A DNA stretch of 64,000 nucleotides, from positions 62,001 through 126,000 of the forward strand of contig QXCR01000006.1 of NCBI GenBank assembly GCA_004380135.1, written 5' to 3'. Numbering within the stretch: position 1 is the stretch's first letter; the number at the start of each line of letters is the position of its first letter. The notes beneath the pieces are model-generated. The model made no database searches. It had not been told where the DNA came from and saw only the letters and a list, made by a program, of their open reading frames with translations. This DNA comes from Stemphylium vesicarium. Lineage: Eukaryota > Ascomycota > Dothideomycetes > Pleosporales > Pleosporaceae. A program made the translations under genes and the position numbers. Positions 32,679 through 43,978 of the stretch are shown here, piece by piece.

Positions 32679-34123
32679 ATGGCCCCTCATGGAAGGCTCT
32701 CGGTCGTACTGGCTTTTGCGCTCACCTCCGCGTCGACCGTTGTGGTGGCTTTGAGGCAAGCACCTTCTCGAACAAGCCTCATCAGCCCATTTCCTGACGC
32801 ATACCAGATTTTATACCAGATATTTCCACGTTGGCAAGCTGACTGCCTCCGACTACTCCACGCTTCTGGCGCTTGTGAGTCAATCCATTCCTCAGTGAGA
32901 GATCGTTGCTTACCGTGACAGCTTGCGACTTGGTATATCCCACCTTTTTGAACTAGAGATATGCAATTAGTCTTACTCTTGTCACTTGCCAGGGCATCTG
33001 CAGTAGTAAATTTGTACATGATCCATTTCTTGGATTATAGTCACGTTGACGTAAGTCACTTGTGACCACTGAATGCCTAGATACTAACGCGTAGCAGCCC
33101 AATGCCCCAGAGACGCTTGATACTGTAGTAGTGGGCTCACTGCTGTCGCTTTGGCTATACCGACTGAGCCATATTCTCGACCTTTGCCTGATCAAAACAT
33201 CGATCCTACTTTGTAAGCCTATCCACCTCTTCGAAAAGGGCATTTATTTTATGGGGCCATCGACGCATCGATCAAGTCGATCAGTTGCTCGAAGCGAGTA
33301 CCTGTGGCCCCTCAAAGACTGATTCATGAGCATGGACCCGGCTAACGAAGCGATGATAGTCTATCACGATATTGCCGCATCGAATAAACGCTTCCTCTAC
33401 GGCGTCCGTACCTTACTCGCTATCATTATCCTCGGTGCAGTCGCTATGTTTGTGGCTTCTGTCTTCATGTGCTATCCGGTGTCTGATGCATGGTCATTTG
33501 AAGTCTTTATGGGTGGATTCTACGGCATATACGCAACCCAGTGCTACAACCCAGGACCTTTCTGGCTATTCAACGGCGGCTACAACCTCGTCACGGATGT
33601 TATCATCTGGACCCTGCCCATACTGTTCTTCCTGAACCTCCAATCGATACCACTGAGACGACGTCTCGAGCTCGTCGCCATCTTCTCGGTCGGCATCCTG
33701 GCCATCGTAGCATCTGCAGTCCGACTCCATACAATCGTCCTGTGGCTGTCCAGCTTCACGGAGCAAGGATTGAACATGGCAAACCTTTTACTATGGAGTC
33801 AAGTGGAACAGCATGCTGGACTGATCGCAGGCTCCATACCATTTCTACGGCCACTTTTTCGTAAAGTGTTGCGCAGGGCGAGAAGTAGAGAACAGCCTAG
33901 CCCTAGCCCAGCGGCGCGCTTAGTCGGCGATGGGACAGAGTTTGTCCCAGGCATGCTTCGAAGACCGATTATCCCCTCGCCTAGCCCGACGTTCGGCGAG
34001 AGTAGCCAGGAGTTCAGACGGCCGAGGTGCGCCCTTGAGCCCATCCAACCTGTTAAAAGTGCGTCTACCTGGGGCTCGGCGATATGGGACGGGGCCCAGG
34101 TACACCAGGTACTGCCAACTTGA
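32679..34123 (+). CDS. Fungal rhodopsin-like seven-helix membrane protein (PF20684 type)
   Basis: Integral membrane protein of the large fungal rhodopsin-like/SAT4 group, function mostly unknown. My model has six exons: 32679-32755, 32808-32874, 32922-32932, 32993-33050, 33098-33212 and 33360-34123, giving 363 residues without a stop. The first intron uses GC-AG (AGGCAAGC donor, CTGAC branch point) and exon 3 is only 11 nt. All phases match, and the joined protein reproduces the family pattern: VVALRFYTRYF then KLTASDYSTLLAL, LDLCLIKTSILLFYHDI, CYNPGPFWLFNGGYNLVTDVIIWTLPI, and the final helix region SQVEQHAGLIAGSIPFLRPLF. Seven hydrophobic helices can be drawn. The last 80 residues are a Pro/Ser-rich cytoplasmic tail. 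The last intron is long (147 nt) but has a GTAAGC donor and GCTAAC branch point. Confidence 0.84.
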
Positions 34124-35366
34124 CGGGATATATTGAAACGGCTTTCGTGGCTGTTCTGTACAATTTTTGCGTATCATCCGCTTTCTTGGCAACACCAACT
34201 AGGACGATGATAATCCGTTAGGTTACCGAGATCATCAGTACCGCTGCAGCGTTAAAGATCACCACTATGGGCCTTACTGCGACGTCAAGGGTACCAGCAG
34301 CGGCACCGAGCCTGCTCTAACCTAACATGTGGTCATCATGAGCGATCAAGCCCTGCCTCTACTACGGGACTTGCAGTATTGTGCGTACACCAAGCTGTCG
34401 ATCTCGCAAATATAGCAGCACGAAGTGCATTTACGCAGTCGAGGCACATATCGTGAGTATAGCCCGCGACGTGGAGATTGAAGCTAGTTGCTGGACGGGA
34501 TCGAGGGCTCTGGTGTCTGAGGATGTTGGGGAAGCGTACATAATCTTTGGGTGGGATCAGTGACAGCGAGGTCATTCTGTGGTAGCAAAGTGATTATCCA
34601 TAGTCGTGTACAGACTGAAAACATAGACGGTCTCATAGATGGGTCTTGAGTCAAAGATATCTTCACGCCATAGGGCGAAGTGCTGTTCTAGAAAACTCGT
34701 CACGTGCATCAAAACTAGTCACGATAACCACACTCGATGACAGTTGACAGTCTTACTGCAACCTCGTGCCAGCCGTTGGAACCAGGGTAGCCCGTCTAGA
34801 AGCCATCGTACTAGCCATGTTTTGATTCGTTGGTCCGACCACGTCACGCTCTCGCCATTAGCACTGCCGCAAGAGGCACGTTTGAACAGTGCGATGCCGC
34901 AAATCCAGATGGAGCGACTTTATCAGCATCGGGTGGGCTCACTGTGATACGATCCACAGATGCGCTCCTTAGGGGCAGCGTTGCCGGGAAGCGTGATGCC
35001 GCTGCCGAAAGAATCTCACCACCTACGGCGCAAGGCGGTCAGCCTCAACGGGAATGGCAGACGGAGGGTCATTGGCTCGAGACGCCGACCGCGCTTTCTC
35101 GGCAGGCACTAGCCCCCTTGATACCCACGCGTAGCCTCTCGGAACAGAGGTTACCTTGGTGGCAAAAGTGGTACGAACGTCGATCAGGGCGTCTGCCAAT
35201 CTCCAATTTAATCCGCCTCCTTTGCAGCTACTTCACTCCCTCTTCACTGCATCTCCACCGGTCTTTCTTTTACCATTCTGCAGCTTGCAGTCGTTCCTTC
35301 ATTTTTTTTGCCTTTGTAGAAGAAAGTCACATACAGCAGCTTTCTTTCGCATTGCGAGCGGCCAAC
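34124..35366. other. 1.2-kb gap with ERG25 promoter and leader
   Basis: No gene is supported. From about 35200 the plus strand is C/T-rich (TTTCTTTTACC, TTCATTTTTTTTGCC), typical of a leader, so the ERG25 transcript probably begins in the last 150 bp. I looked for an SREBP-type sterol element but cannot support one by eye. Confidence 0.45.
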
Positions 35367-36392
35367 ATGTACGTTCCCGATGCGCTCCGCCTCCGCATGT
35401 ACCGCGACAACACACATACTTACACATGCCAGGAACAACGCAACCTCCCTCCTGACGCCAATGGCGCAGGACACCTACTGGGGCTCCTTTGAGGAGATCT
35501 CCAAATACAATGTCCAGCTCAACTACCTCGAGAAGATGTGGATGGCCTGGTACGCATGGATGGGCAACGACATCCTAGCGACGGGCATCATGTCCTTTGT
35601 TATCCACGAGGCCCTATACTTTGGACGCTCGCTTCCTTGGATTATCATCGACTGCATTCCCTACTTCAACCGCTTCAAGATCCAACAGGTACGTCTCGAT
35701 GGCACAAACGCTTTGCTGCGACAAAAGCTAATCCATCACAGCACAAGATTCCCAGTGCTTGGGAGCAAACACAATGCGCCCTCCTCGTCCTCCTTTCCCA
35801 CTTCACCGTCGAGCTCCCCCAGATCTGGCTGTTCCACCCAATGTGCCAATACTTCGGTCTCCAGACCTCAGTTCCCTTCCCTAGCATCTACAAGATGGCC
35901 TACCAGATCGCCATCTTCTTCGTCTTCGAGGACGCGTGGCATTACTGGACTCACCGCGCCATGCACGCCAGCTCCTTCTTGTACAAGAACATCCACAAGA
36001 TTCACCACCAGTACTCTGCACCATTCGGTCTAGCCGCCGAGTACGCTTCGCCTATCGAGGTCATGATTCTGGGTTTCGGGAGTGTCGGTGTCCCCATCGT
36101 ATTCTGCGCTTTCACCAAGGACCTCCACATCCTGACAATGTACATTTGGATCGCGTTCCGTGTGTTCCAGGCTATCGATGCCCACAGCGGTTACGAGTTC
36201 CCCTGGAGCCTGCACCACATTCTGCCCTTCTGGGCTGGCGCTGAGCACCACGATGTTCACCACGAGAAGTTCATCGGCAACTACGCTAGCAGCTTCAGGT
36301 GGTGGGACTTTGTCCTTGACACCGAGGCTGGTGCCGAGGCCTCCAAGAAGCGCAGAGAGCGCAAGATGGCCAAGCTCAGGAAGGCGCAGTAA
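35367..36392 (+). CDS. ERG25: C-4 methylsterol oxidase ERG25
   Basis: Non-haem di-iron enzyme of the endoplasmic reticulum that starts removal of the C-4 methyl groups in ergosterol synthesis. Preferred model: AT at 35367-35368, then 35433-35688 and 35742-36392, giving 302 residues. The first intron (35369-35432, 64 nt, GTACGT donor, CTTAC branch point, CCAG acceptor) splits the start codon, so the protein begins MNNATSLLTPMAQDTYWG. The next in-frame ATG at 35461 would give 292 residues and also keeps the domain. The second intron is 53 nt. The three His boxes are HYWTH, HKIHH and HHDVHH; the family signatures LPQIWLFHPM, YSAPFGLAAEY and AIDAHSGYEFPWSLHH are present. Four or so membrane helices are visible. 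The C-terminus is Lys-rich (KKRRERKMAKLRKAQ), consistent with ER retention. Confidence 0.95.
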
Positions 36393-36941
36393 ATGAGAGA
36401 TGGAATGTGTAATGGATTAGCAGACATGTCGGTTTTAGCCGTACATTTGTCAGGCGTAAGGTGGTGGAACCACTTCTGACTGACTACCCTACCCACCAGC
36501 TTCAATGCGGAGCTGGCATGAGGATTGGCGTTTGGGTGAAGGAAAACCGCAGTTATGCATTCTGGCGGCGGCATTAGACAGTATAGACCCTGGATAATGG
36601 GTGGGAGAAGTGTTTGTGTAAATAGGAGCTGGGTCTTTATAGAATATCTACCTAATAACTATCACGGTCGTTACGTCCAACCTCACTCTTTAGCCTTCGT
36701 ATGCGCACAGTGAGACTACTTCCGATATAGTTGCCAGAAAGCTGTAATTGGATGTTCGAGCATGCCGAAAACTCATGCGGAGCGGCTGTGAATGGTAAAG
36801 GCGCCCCTGGTGATAGCGCGGGCTGGTCTTGGCGTGATGAGGCCTGGCGCGTCGGCATTCCGAGCTTCATCAACTTTCTTTGACCCTCTCACAACCGCGC
36901 AATCACCACGACGGCGCATCGACAGCCCACGTTACGACAAG
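36393..36941. other. Gap between ERG25 and PAF1
   Basis: About 550 bp holding the ERG25 3' UTR and the PAF1 promoter. The frame upstream of the PAF1 ATG is open for about 50 codons but reads unlike the conserved N-terminus. No other gene is seen. Confidence 0.5.
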
Positions 36942-38347
36942 ATGAGTTCCGGTCGCCCAGTCGTCCATCAGGACTACATTGCAAAAATCCGATATTCGAA
37001 TGCGCTCCCTCCTCCACCATGTCCGCCAAAGCTGCTCGACATTCCCAACACCGGCCTGTCGAGCGGACAGTACACGTCGGCGGGTTTTGCCTCGAGACTT
37101 GCGCGAGAGCAGTCGCTGAACATTGAGGCGGATGCTGAGTTGGGTATGCCCATCGATCTGGTGGGTATCCCCAAGGTATTCGATGGAGATGAGTCTGGTA
37201 AGAGCAAGCCCGCCGCGCAAACGTCGCCCACCAACTGACGCGTCGTATAGCTATCCAGACAATGTCACACCCACCGCCGCTCAGCGCAGCAGACAAGGCG
37301 CTGATGCGACCTCCGAATGCGCTCGGCAAGACAAACACCAATGCATCGGGCGCCACGTTCCTGCGACGAACAGAATACGTTACTTCAAGCACTACCGGTG
37401 GCTCCAAGTTCGAATCAAGTAACTCGTCCAACACGATGCGCCTGCGTAGGAAGCGAAAGCAAACAGAGACATCGCTAGACGACCCAACGAACATTTCGCG
37501 GCATATTCTGAAGGGCTTCAACATCGCGTATCCAGCAGATGCGTACAACGGCCAGGACAACGCAGAGAATATCAGGCCAGCAGATTCGACTCCCGAAGAG
37601 CGACTGGCATGGAACAAGCCCAAGAACCCCAAGAACCCCAACCTCAAGCTGCTCGACTCCTACCCTCTGCTCCCAGACTGGGATGCCACGCCCGACACTG
37701 GCGGTTACATGGTCTTCAAATTCACCGCACCGCCCATCAACAACCCGCTCGATCCGACATACGACCCGCGACTCGATGTCGCTCTGCTTCGTCCTGCTGG
37801 TCAGACTATCCAAGACCAAGATAAGTACATGGAAGATCTCCAAGCCCACAGGCTGGATCCAACTGTCCCGCCACCCATTGCACGTTACCAATTCGAATTC
37901 TTCCTACCATCGGACAAGAGCAAGGTACGCGGCATCAAGCGCAACTTCACAACTCACGATCCCTCAAACGAGAACGACATCGATTTCGACATCGCCGAAG
38001 ACGACGAGGGCCAGCCGCGCAAGTGCTTCAAGTACGACAATATCCGTACGTACGAGACATCGCAGCAAGTCGGTGACCCCAGCGATACCTACGGTGACGT
38101 GGTGGCACTTGCATTGCACGACCCGGAGAAGCACGAGAACGAGCCACTCAGGGATACAAAGTTGCAAAAGGCCGCGTACTTTTACCCCATTACACAACGG
38201 ACTAGCTTGAGGCCCAGGAGGCCGGGTCGCGTCGATATGACAGAGGAGCAGCCCAAGGTCGACATTATCGAAGCGGCTGGTAAGGAGCCTGATTCGGAAA
38301 GGCGGGAAGTGTACAGGAAGAGGGCTGAGGGTGTTGAGGTGGAGTAA
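36942..38347 (+). CDS. PAF1: RNA polymerase II-associated factor PAF1
   Basis: Subunit of the Paf1 complex, which travels with RNA polymerase II and promotes elongation and histone H2B/H3 modification. Exons 36942-37197 and 37251-38347 give 450 residues. The 53-nt intron has a GTAAGA donor and a CTGAC branch point, and splits an Ala codon. The conserved N-terminal segment reads QDYIAKIRYSNALPPPPCPPKLLDIP, the usual Paf1 opening. Then come FLRRTEYVTS, the region LKLLDSYPLLPDWD with GGYMVFKF, and RYQFEFFLPSD. The C-terminal part includes KAAYFYPITQRTSLRPRR and an acidic tail (GVEVE). Length and motif order match fungal orthologs. The start was chosen because the conserved block begins directly after it, in an ACAAGATG context. 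Confidence 0.94.
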
Positions 38348-38528
38348 TCTCCATAGATAACAAGCTCGTTTTTGGGACTATCATCAGCGACGGCGTTTAG
38401 AGGTGATGGAGAACGGAAATGTAACGTCTATTCCGGTATCTGTAAAATGGACATTTTCGCTTGATTATCTCGGTGGGGAAAGAATGCATATGGATGAGTT
38501 GGTTGTTCAGTGGGTCATCTTTGTCCAT

Positions 38529-39080
38529 TTATTCATACATCGAACCAACTCCCGAATACATCTGAAAAAGAAATGGTCTGTTCCCCTTGTCTACTACAAA
38601 ACAAAGCTCATTCTGGTCAAGGAAATCTAGAAAACAAGACACGGAAAAGAGAAACAACGCCTGTCCTCCACCCACCACCCCATGTGCGCGAATCCTTCTA
38701 CTTCCCAGCCAGCCAGACTTCCGTTTTTCTTGCCTCTTGGTCACGTACCGACCGTCCCCGTTCACGCATCTCCGCCCGATTCCCCTGCTCCTACTCAAAT
38801 CAGCCCCAACCCTTTTACTATCGCTCTCCTCGAACCTAAACAATGGGATTCGCTGACCCTTCTTCTTCTGCCCGAAACAACACTTCCAAGCTTCTTTGAA
38901 CAGATGTTTAATGCACGCATAAGTCAAGTTGATTGCAACCCCAAGAAGGTACTCTTGCCACATGGGCTTAGACTTTTCTGGTCTCGTAGCCACGTTCTGT
39001 ATGGTGGATGTTGCGTTTGTAAACGTTGCAATTAAAGCGCTTATGCTGTCGTTCCTGCATGGTCGCTGGGGTGTTGCCAT
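38529..39080 (-). CDS. Possible small protein, weak call
   Basis: A frame of about 183 residues from ATG at 39080 (MATPQRPCRND); the frame also continues upstream to 39128. The segment WQEYLLGVAINLTYACIKHLFKEAWKCCF looks like one membrane or amphipathic helix followed by a basic KKK patch. The C-terminal half is Arg/Gly-rich and reads like non-coding sequence. Another open frame on the same strand (39115-39357) overlaps its 5' end and contains VNIFGIVLLGIYL. It may be one small spliced gene or no gene at all. I recognise no family. Confidence 0.22.
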   Translation of the reverse strand: MATPQRPCRNDSISALIATFTNATSTIQNVATRPEKSKPMWQEYLLGVAINLTYACIKHLFKEAWKCCFGQKKKGQRIPLFRFEESDSKRVGADLSRSRGIGRRCVNGDGRYVTKRQEKRKSGWLGSRRIRAHGVVGGGQALFLFSVSCFLDFLDQNELCFVVDKGNRPFLFQMYSGVGSMYE

Positions 39081-40421
39081 GGCTGATTGGTTCGTGGGTT
39101 CTTGGAGTTGCGTGTTAGCATTGAACAATCAAATGGCGAAAGATGAATGGCTGGTACCTTCGTTGATACGTGGTCGAGTTACTACGTAGGTAAATGCCAA
39201 GTAAGACGATACCAAAAATGTTAACGTAGGGTAAACCTAACGTCCCAAGCTTAACTCCATGTTTAGCGCTTACAGGTAAGCATACTGCCAAGAAACAACA
39301 TCCTGTTGCCCTGTCTCCCTCTTCAGCTGGTACTCCAATCAGGTCAAAGGAGCGCAATTAGCGCTGTTGCTGGTTGAGCTAGACCTGTTCTGTGCCTCGT
39401 CAAGGCTGTAACGGCGGTGGCGGTGCAGGTTATGGCTGGGCTCTCTTGCGTATAGGCTGGTGGCTTCTAATTCGGTGACTTTGAGATGGCTTGGACGTTG
39501 GTGTGATTGAGTAACCTCGTAGCGAGAGACGATGTATGTTTTGGCCGCTCTTTGTACGGCAAATCGCTTTCGACTTCCTACTCGAGCCGCGAGGGTGTAG
39601 CGCGAAAGAGTGAAGTCCGTGCTGCAGAGTTAGGAGATGTGTGTATGTATATGTTATGTAAAGGTGTGGTTGCTCTTTGCTAGGCTGACGATGTATCGAG
39701 GCTACACAAGAACATGTCGTTTACACCAGATGACGCGTAACTACACTCAAAGTCAGTCGATGTTCGATCACCACTGACTCTAGAGATTGTACAATTAAAA
39801 TCAAGCATTCCCACATCTTTTCTAGATATCGGTGAACGGGACCGTGCCATCGGCTTGTCGCGTGCAATCAGATTCCTCCATGCAGTGGTACACTAGCAAA
39901 ACCAAGCACCACCATCATGCTTAGTCGATAGCTTAGAGAAAAACCCCACTCAGGAGACACCCTTCACTTATCAGTTTTCGACACAAGTCATGTACCTGCA
40001 TACTTTACCGTTTATGCAAGCCGCAAGAGCGACCACCGGTAGTTTGTCAGGATCCACCAAGGTCCTTGCGTCATGCTTACAACATCCGTGTCGGAATCGC
40101 AGGCTACTTCCGCTTCGAATTTTTCCGCTTTAATATGCCGCTCGATGCGCTGGGGTTAATTCTAGTCTCCTAATCACGGTAGAAAGTTCCGCTCCGATGT
40201 TTTCGACTCTTTTTTTGCGGTTTCCCCTTGGTTGCGTGTCCGACGACTGTCCGCGCGCGTGCATCAATCACGCGACGATATCTGGATGGTTGATCAGAGT
40301 CGTGGAGACTGACCGCCATATTTTCTATCTTTGAAAGATTTTCTCAGACACTTTCTTATTTAATCGACTCGCTGTCTTCCTTTCCGACTCTTGCAACACG
40401 TTGAGCCCCCGATCGACGTCC
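39081..40421. other. 1.3-kb gap upstream of the PAQR gene
   Basis: No gene is supported after 39360. AT-rich runs and T-rich tracts (CTCTTTTTTTGCGG near 40208) occur in the right half, followed by a CT-rich leader (CTGTCTTCCTTTCCGACTC) just before the start codon at 40422. Confidence 0.45.
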
Positions 40422-41453
40422 ATGACTTCCGAACCTGCTGCTCGCCGTGAGCCCCGCGGATACTTTTCTGGATCAATCTTCCCCCGAGCTGTACCGAAGC
40501 TTCACAGCAGTGATGAGGTACCTTCGTGGTACGCACACAATGCTTTCATCCTCTCGGCCTATCGACCCGTTACCAAGTCTACCCGACTCTGCGTTCAGAG
40601 TCTGGCTTATCTGCATAACGAGACTATCAATGTCTATTCCCACCTTATCCCCGCCATAGTTAGTCTTCTATGGAGCTACTCCTTCAGCCGGACCTTCACG
40701 GAAAGGTTCCCTCACGCGTCTTGGATGGACGAATTCGTTTTCCGCATCTTCCTGACGACTTGCGTGATTTGCTTCGGTACTTCGGCCGCGTATCATACGC
40801 TGATATGCCATTCAAAGACGTTCGCGGATCTCTGGGTTCGTCTTGATTATGTCGCTATTGTGGTTCAGATCGTTGGGTCGTTTATACCTGGTCTTTACTT
40901 TGCGTTTTACTGCGAGCCGAATCTTCAGAGACTTTACTGGTCTATGGTACGTACGCCGGGGAGAATACGTGGATTAGATTGCTAATTATCGATCGCTCAG
41001 ATTATTACGCTTGGGACACTGACTGCAACTGTCGTTCTTAATCCTAGTCTTCAAGGACCAAGATGGAAACGCATACGCTTGTCAACCTTTGTTGCGACTG
41101 GCCTTTCCGCCTTTGCGCCTATCATTCATGCTGCGAGCATCTTTCCGTATGACCAGCTTGATAAACAAGCTGGTTTGCGTTACTACTTCTTAGAAGGCTT
41201 CTTCATCCTAGTGGGGGTTGGGTTCTATGCGGTATGCACACGAATTTTCTCCAATTGTCGTTTCCTGCAAAACCTGTGCTGACAACACCCGCAGGCCCAT
41301 TTTCCAGAATCCTGGAGACCAAAAAGATACGATATATGCGGTGCTTCACACCAGATCTTCCATGTTGCTGTGGTGCTAGGCGCAGTGGCACATTACCATG
41401 GCATCATGACAGCTTTTGAATGGAACTATGCCAATCAGCGTTGCAAGTGGTGA
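40422..41453 (+). CDS. PAQR/hemolysin-III family membrane receptor-like protein (IZH type)
   Basis: Seven-helix protein of the progestin/adipoQ receptor family; yeast IZH members affect zinc and sterol/lipid homeostasis, and some have ceramidase-like activity. Exons 40422-40946, 41001-41231 and 41295-41453 give 304 residues. Introns are 54 nt (GTACGT donor) and 63 nt (GTATGC donor), all in phase 0. The cytosolic N-terminus leads into VPSWYAHNAFILSAYRP and LAYLHNETINVYSHLIPA, both hallmarks. Metal-site residues are Ser/His in GTSAAYHTLICHS and the paired His of HQIFHVAVVLGAVAHYHG near the C-terminus, with an Asp in LDYVAI. All conserved zinc-site positions appear intact. The frame is open a little further upstream but the first ATG is 40422. 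Confidence 0.95.
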
Positions 41454-42132
41454 TTTACCTCACCAAACCCACCGGTATAACTCACTCCAGCAAACTGGCT
41501 CATCGCAACACAACCGGATATCATCACCATCACCGCCCCACCTTTATCCAGCCTTTCTATTACCAAAAATCCTGCCTCCCCTAACGCCAAAAAAAAAGAA
41601 TGGACACAGGAAGATTGGAACCTCCATCTACCGCATCACGAACCGCCCGGCGAAGCTAGGAACTTGGAACTTGCTTGGCTGGGTTGCGGGCGCCCGACTA
41701 TAACTGGGGCTTGGACTGGGTCAGAACTAGGACTGGAGGTGGCCTGGCGGCGCTAGGCCACTGTGTGCGGGCGCCTGACCATTGGGCCATATGTCCTGAG
41801 TGCTTGTTGATGGTAGGATGGTGAGGTGATTGGTATATATGGGAGGGGCAAAGATATGGTGAATGAGGAATTTAATGTATAATATTGCTGTAGTACGCTG
41901 ACATGAATTCATTTCGCTCTTCCTCCAGCGAATAATTCATTCAACCAGTGCATACAATCTTGTTTATGTGCAGACTTGGAAGGCATCATAGAATTCAAAC
42001 ATCACCCGATGCCCGACTAAGCTTTATATTTGCAGCCTCTAGCTGCTACATGCTATGTTGTAAGAAACTTATATCCTGAACCTATCTAGCTAGGAGTACA
42101 AACCCTACAACCTCCACAGTGTCCCTCCCGTA
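41454..42132. other. Convergent 3' region, no gene seen
   Basis: About 680 bp between the PAQR stop and the 3' end of the minus-strand gene that starts at 43544. An A-run at 41591-41599 and an AT-rich right half. No coding signal. Confidence 0.45.
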
Positions 42133-43544
42133 TCAAAATCTTTGGACTTTCCCCTCATCATCATCACTACTGTCGCTCTCCTCCAATTTCTCCCCATCCT
42201 TACCAGAAGCCATAACCTCTTTATCCGGCTCCGCTAGCTTCTTTCTCATCAAAAGCTCGCGATACTCCAATAACTGATCCCTGAGCGGCAAGTCATGATA
42301 CGCCCGCTTACCCTTCTCCCTACGCCCCACACCACCACCATCATCAAACCTCCCCTCCTCGCTCCCTACATCCCCCTCAGCACTAACCTCCTCCCTCAAC
42401 CCACTCCTCCTCTCCCTCGCCCTCTCCCTCCAAACCTGCTCCATAGACATCACCCTAACCTCCTCATCGCCCCCCTTTACCTTCCCAACCGGACGATCGC
42501 GGGCGATATCATCCCATCTCTGCTCCCCATGGTCGTTGCGAACGCAGAGGACAATTTCCACGAGTGCGAGCCTATCGGCTGGAGATGTCGAGGTTGTAGA
42601 CTAGGGATTCTAGGATGATTCTTTTGTTGCGGGTTATTTTGGGTGTGTCGTTAAGGGGAGAGTCGTGATACGGGGTGAGGAGGTGGGATAGGTTTGACGA
42701 TAGGCATAGGGTGTCGAGGTGGCGGTGCGGAGTAGAGGTGTGCTGTGTCGTCGAGACCGCAGAGGAGTAGGCTGGTGCGTAGGCTAGCTGGGGAGGCTGA
42801 CAAGGGGTGTTGAGTTGGGTTGGGTGTGTGGACGGTTGATGCGGCTAGGGTTTTTTCAAGGCTGGTTTGCGCTGCGCTTTGCTGAGCTTCCGAGCTGGGT
42901 TGGGAGATGTCGAGGTATGCGTCTGCCCGCTTAATCCAGCAGAGCTGTTGCAGACCGTCCCAGAGATATTTGCTGCTGAAGCTGATGCCGCTTGTGTCTA
43001 TGGTTGGCTGGAGCCCAAATGGCATGAATAGCTCTACGCATGCATCGCTCATGCAGCCCCTTGTGATTGCACGCTCTGCTTCCAGGAAACTTGGGTGCTA
43101 GAGCGGGTCCACGCCCCGGAGTTCTTTCAGTAGAGCATCACCAGGCAGTGCGGGACGGCGGAACGTGACTTCTCTATCCTGTAAAAGCTCGTGTAGTCTG
43201 CACACTACTAATTCTGCGATGTGGATCAAGTCTTCTTTGTCTTCCACCTTTATCTCTTGTGTTTGGCGATCGACGGTGTTCAAGTACACGGTATTGTCTT
43301 TTCCTGGCGTGGGGCCTGTCATCCTAAGGCTCCAGCTCAGCGGGTCGTGGGTGAAAGTGATGATACTGTCTTCCTCGCCTTTAAGTAGAGGCGAAAATTC
43401 GAGGGCGGTGAAGAGCGATGTCAAGGCACCGATGACATGGCCTTGGGTTATCTGTTCGATGGCTTTGAGAAGAAAGCCGTTTGTAGGCGAGGAGAGGCGG
43501 AGATCGGCGACGCGAGATGTGTGAAAGCCTACGTCGGAAGGCAT
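42133..43544 (-). CDS. Unrecognised gene, either interrupted or split by weak introns
   Basis: ATG at 43544 (MPSDVGFHTSRVAD) opens 148 codons ending in TAG at 43100-43098. The same frame continues beyond it with coding-like sequence (HPSFLEAERAITRGCMSDACVELFMPFG, then WDGLQQLCWIKRADAYLDIS) to 42651. A third part in another frame (about 42600-42133) reads ADRLALVEIVLCVRND and ends in an acidic Ser/Asp tail. Two introns would rescue it: 43141-43076 (66 nt, GTGATG donor, GCAG acceptor) and 42671-42601 (71 nt, GTATCA donor, CCTAG acceptor). Both keep frame, but their donors and branch points are weak. Otherwise the gene carries a nonsense codon and one or more frameshifts. A competing frame at 42720-42575 (TPYHDSPLNDTPKITRNK) also looks coding. 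No domain is recognised; no signal peptide. Confidence 0.5.
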
Positions 43545-43978
43545 TTTGAATGTAATGCCAGAAATGTGTTTGCAGAGAGGGCTTGGAGTGACGTGACGAC
43601 TGCAAGGTCGACGGAGATGTGAAAGGTGCAGAAATAGTAATGCTAGAATACTGTGTTTACAAGAGAGGAGAGGGGCGTTGAAACTGAACCATGGCATCGA
43701 GTTTCGAAAACTTGGACTTTTTGCAATTTGAACCATAGTATGCTGGCTTACGCTCAAGTTTTATGGCCTGAAAGCATCGGTATGCCTAACCGTTAACCTA
43801 GTTGCTGGAAAGCGTAGCAAAGACCAGGTGTATGGGCTTGAGAGCCGAGCATAGAAACATTGAGTACTGCTGTTGTGGTATGTGCCATGAAATAAGATTT
43901 GGGTATCTACTCAACTGAACGCCTATGATGCCTGATGTAATGCTTATCCATGCGCCGTGTCTATGCTTCTGAAGGTGC
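43545..43978. other. Gap between two minus-strand genes
   Basis: About 430 bp with the promoter of the 43544 gene and the 3' UTR of RPC31. An open frame extends upstream of 43544 to 43757 but reads unlike protein. Confidence 0.45.

Noticed and set aside
33326..34123. Rhodopsin-like gene as a short single-exon protein starting at 33326
   Set aside because: It would lack the first helices; upstream exons with matching phases restore the full family pattern.
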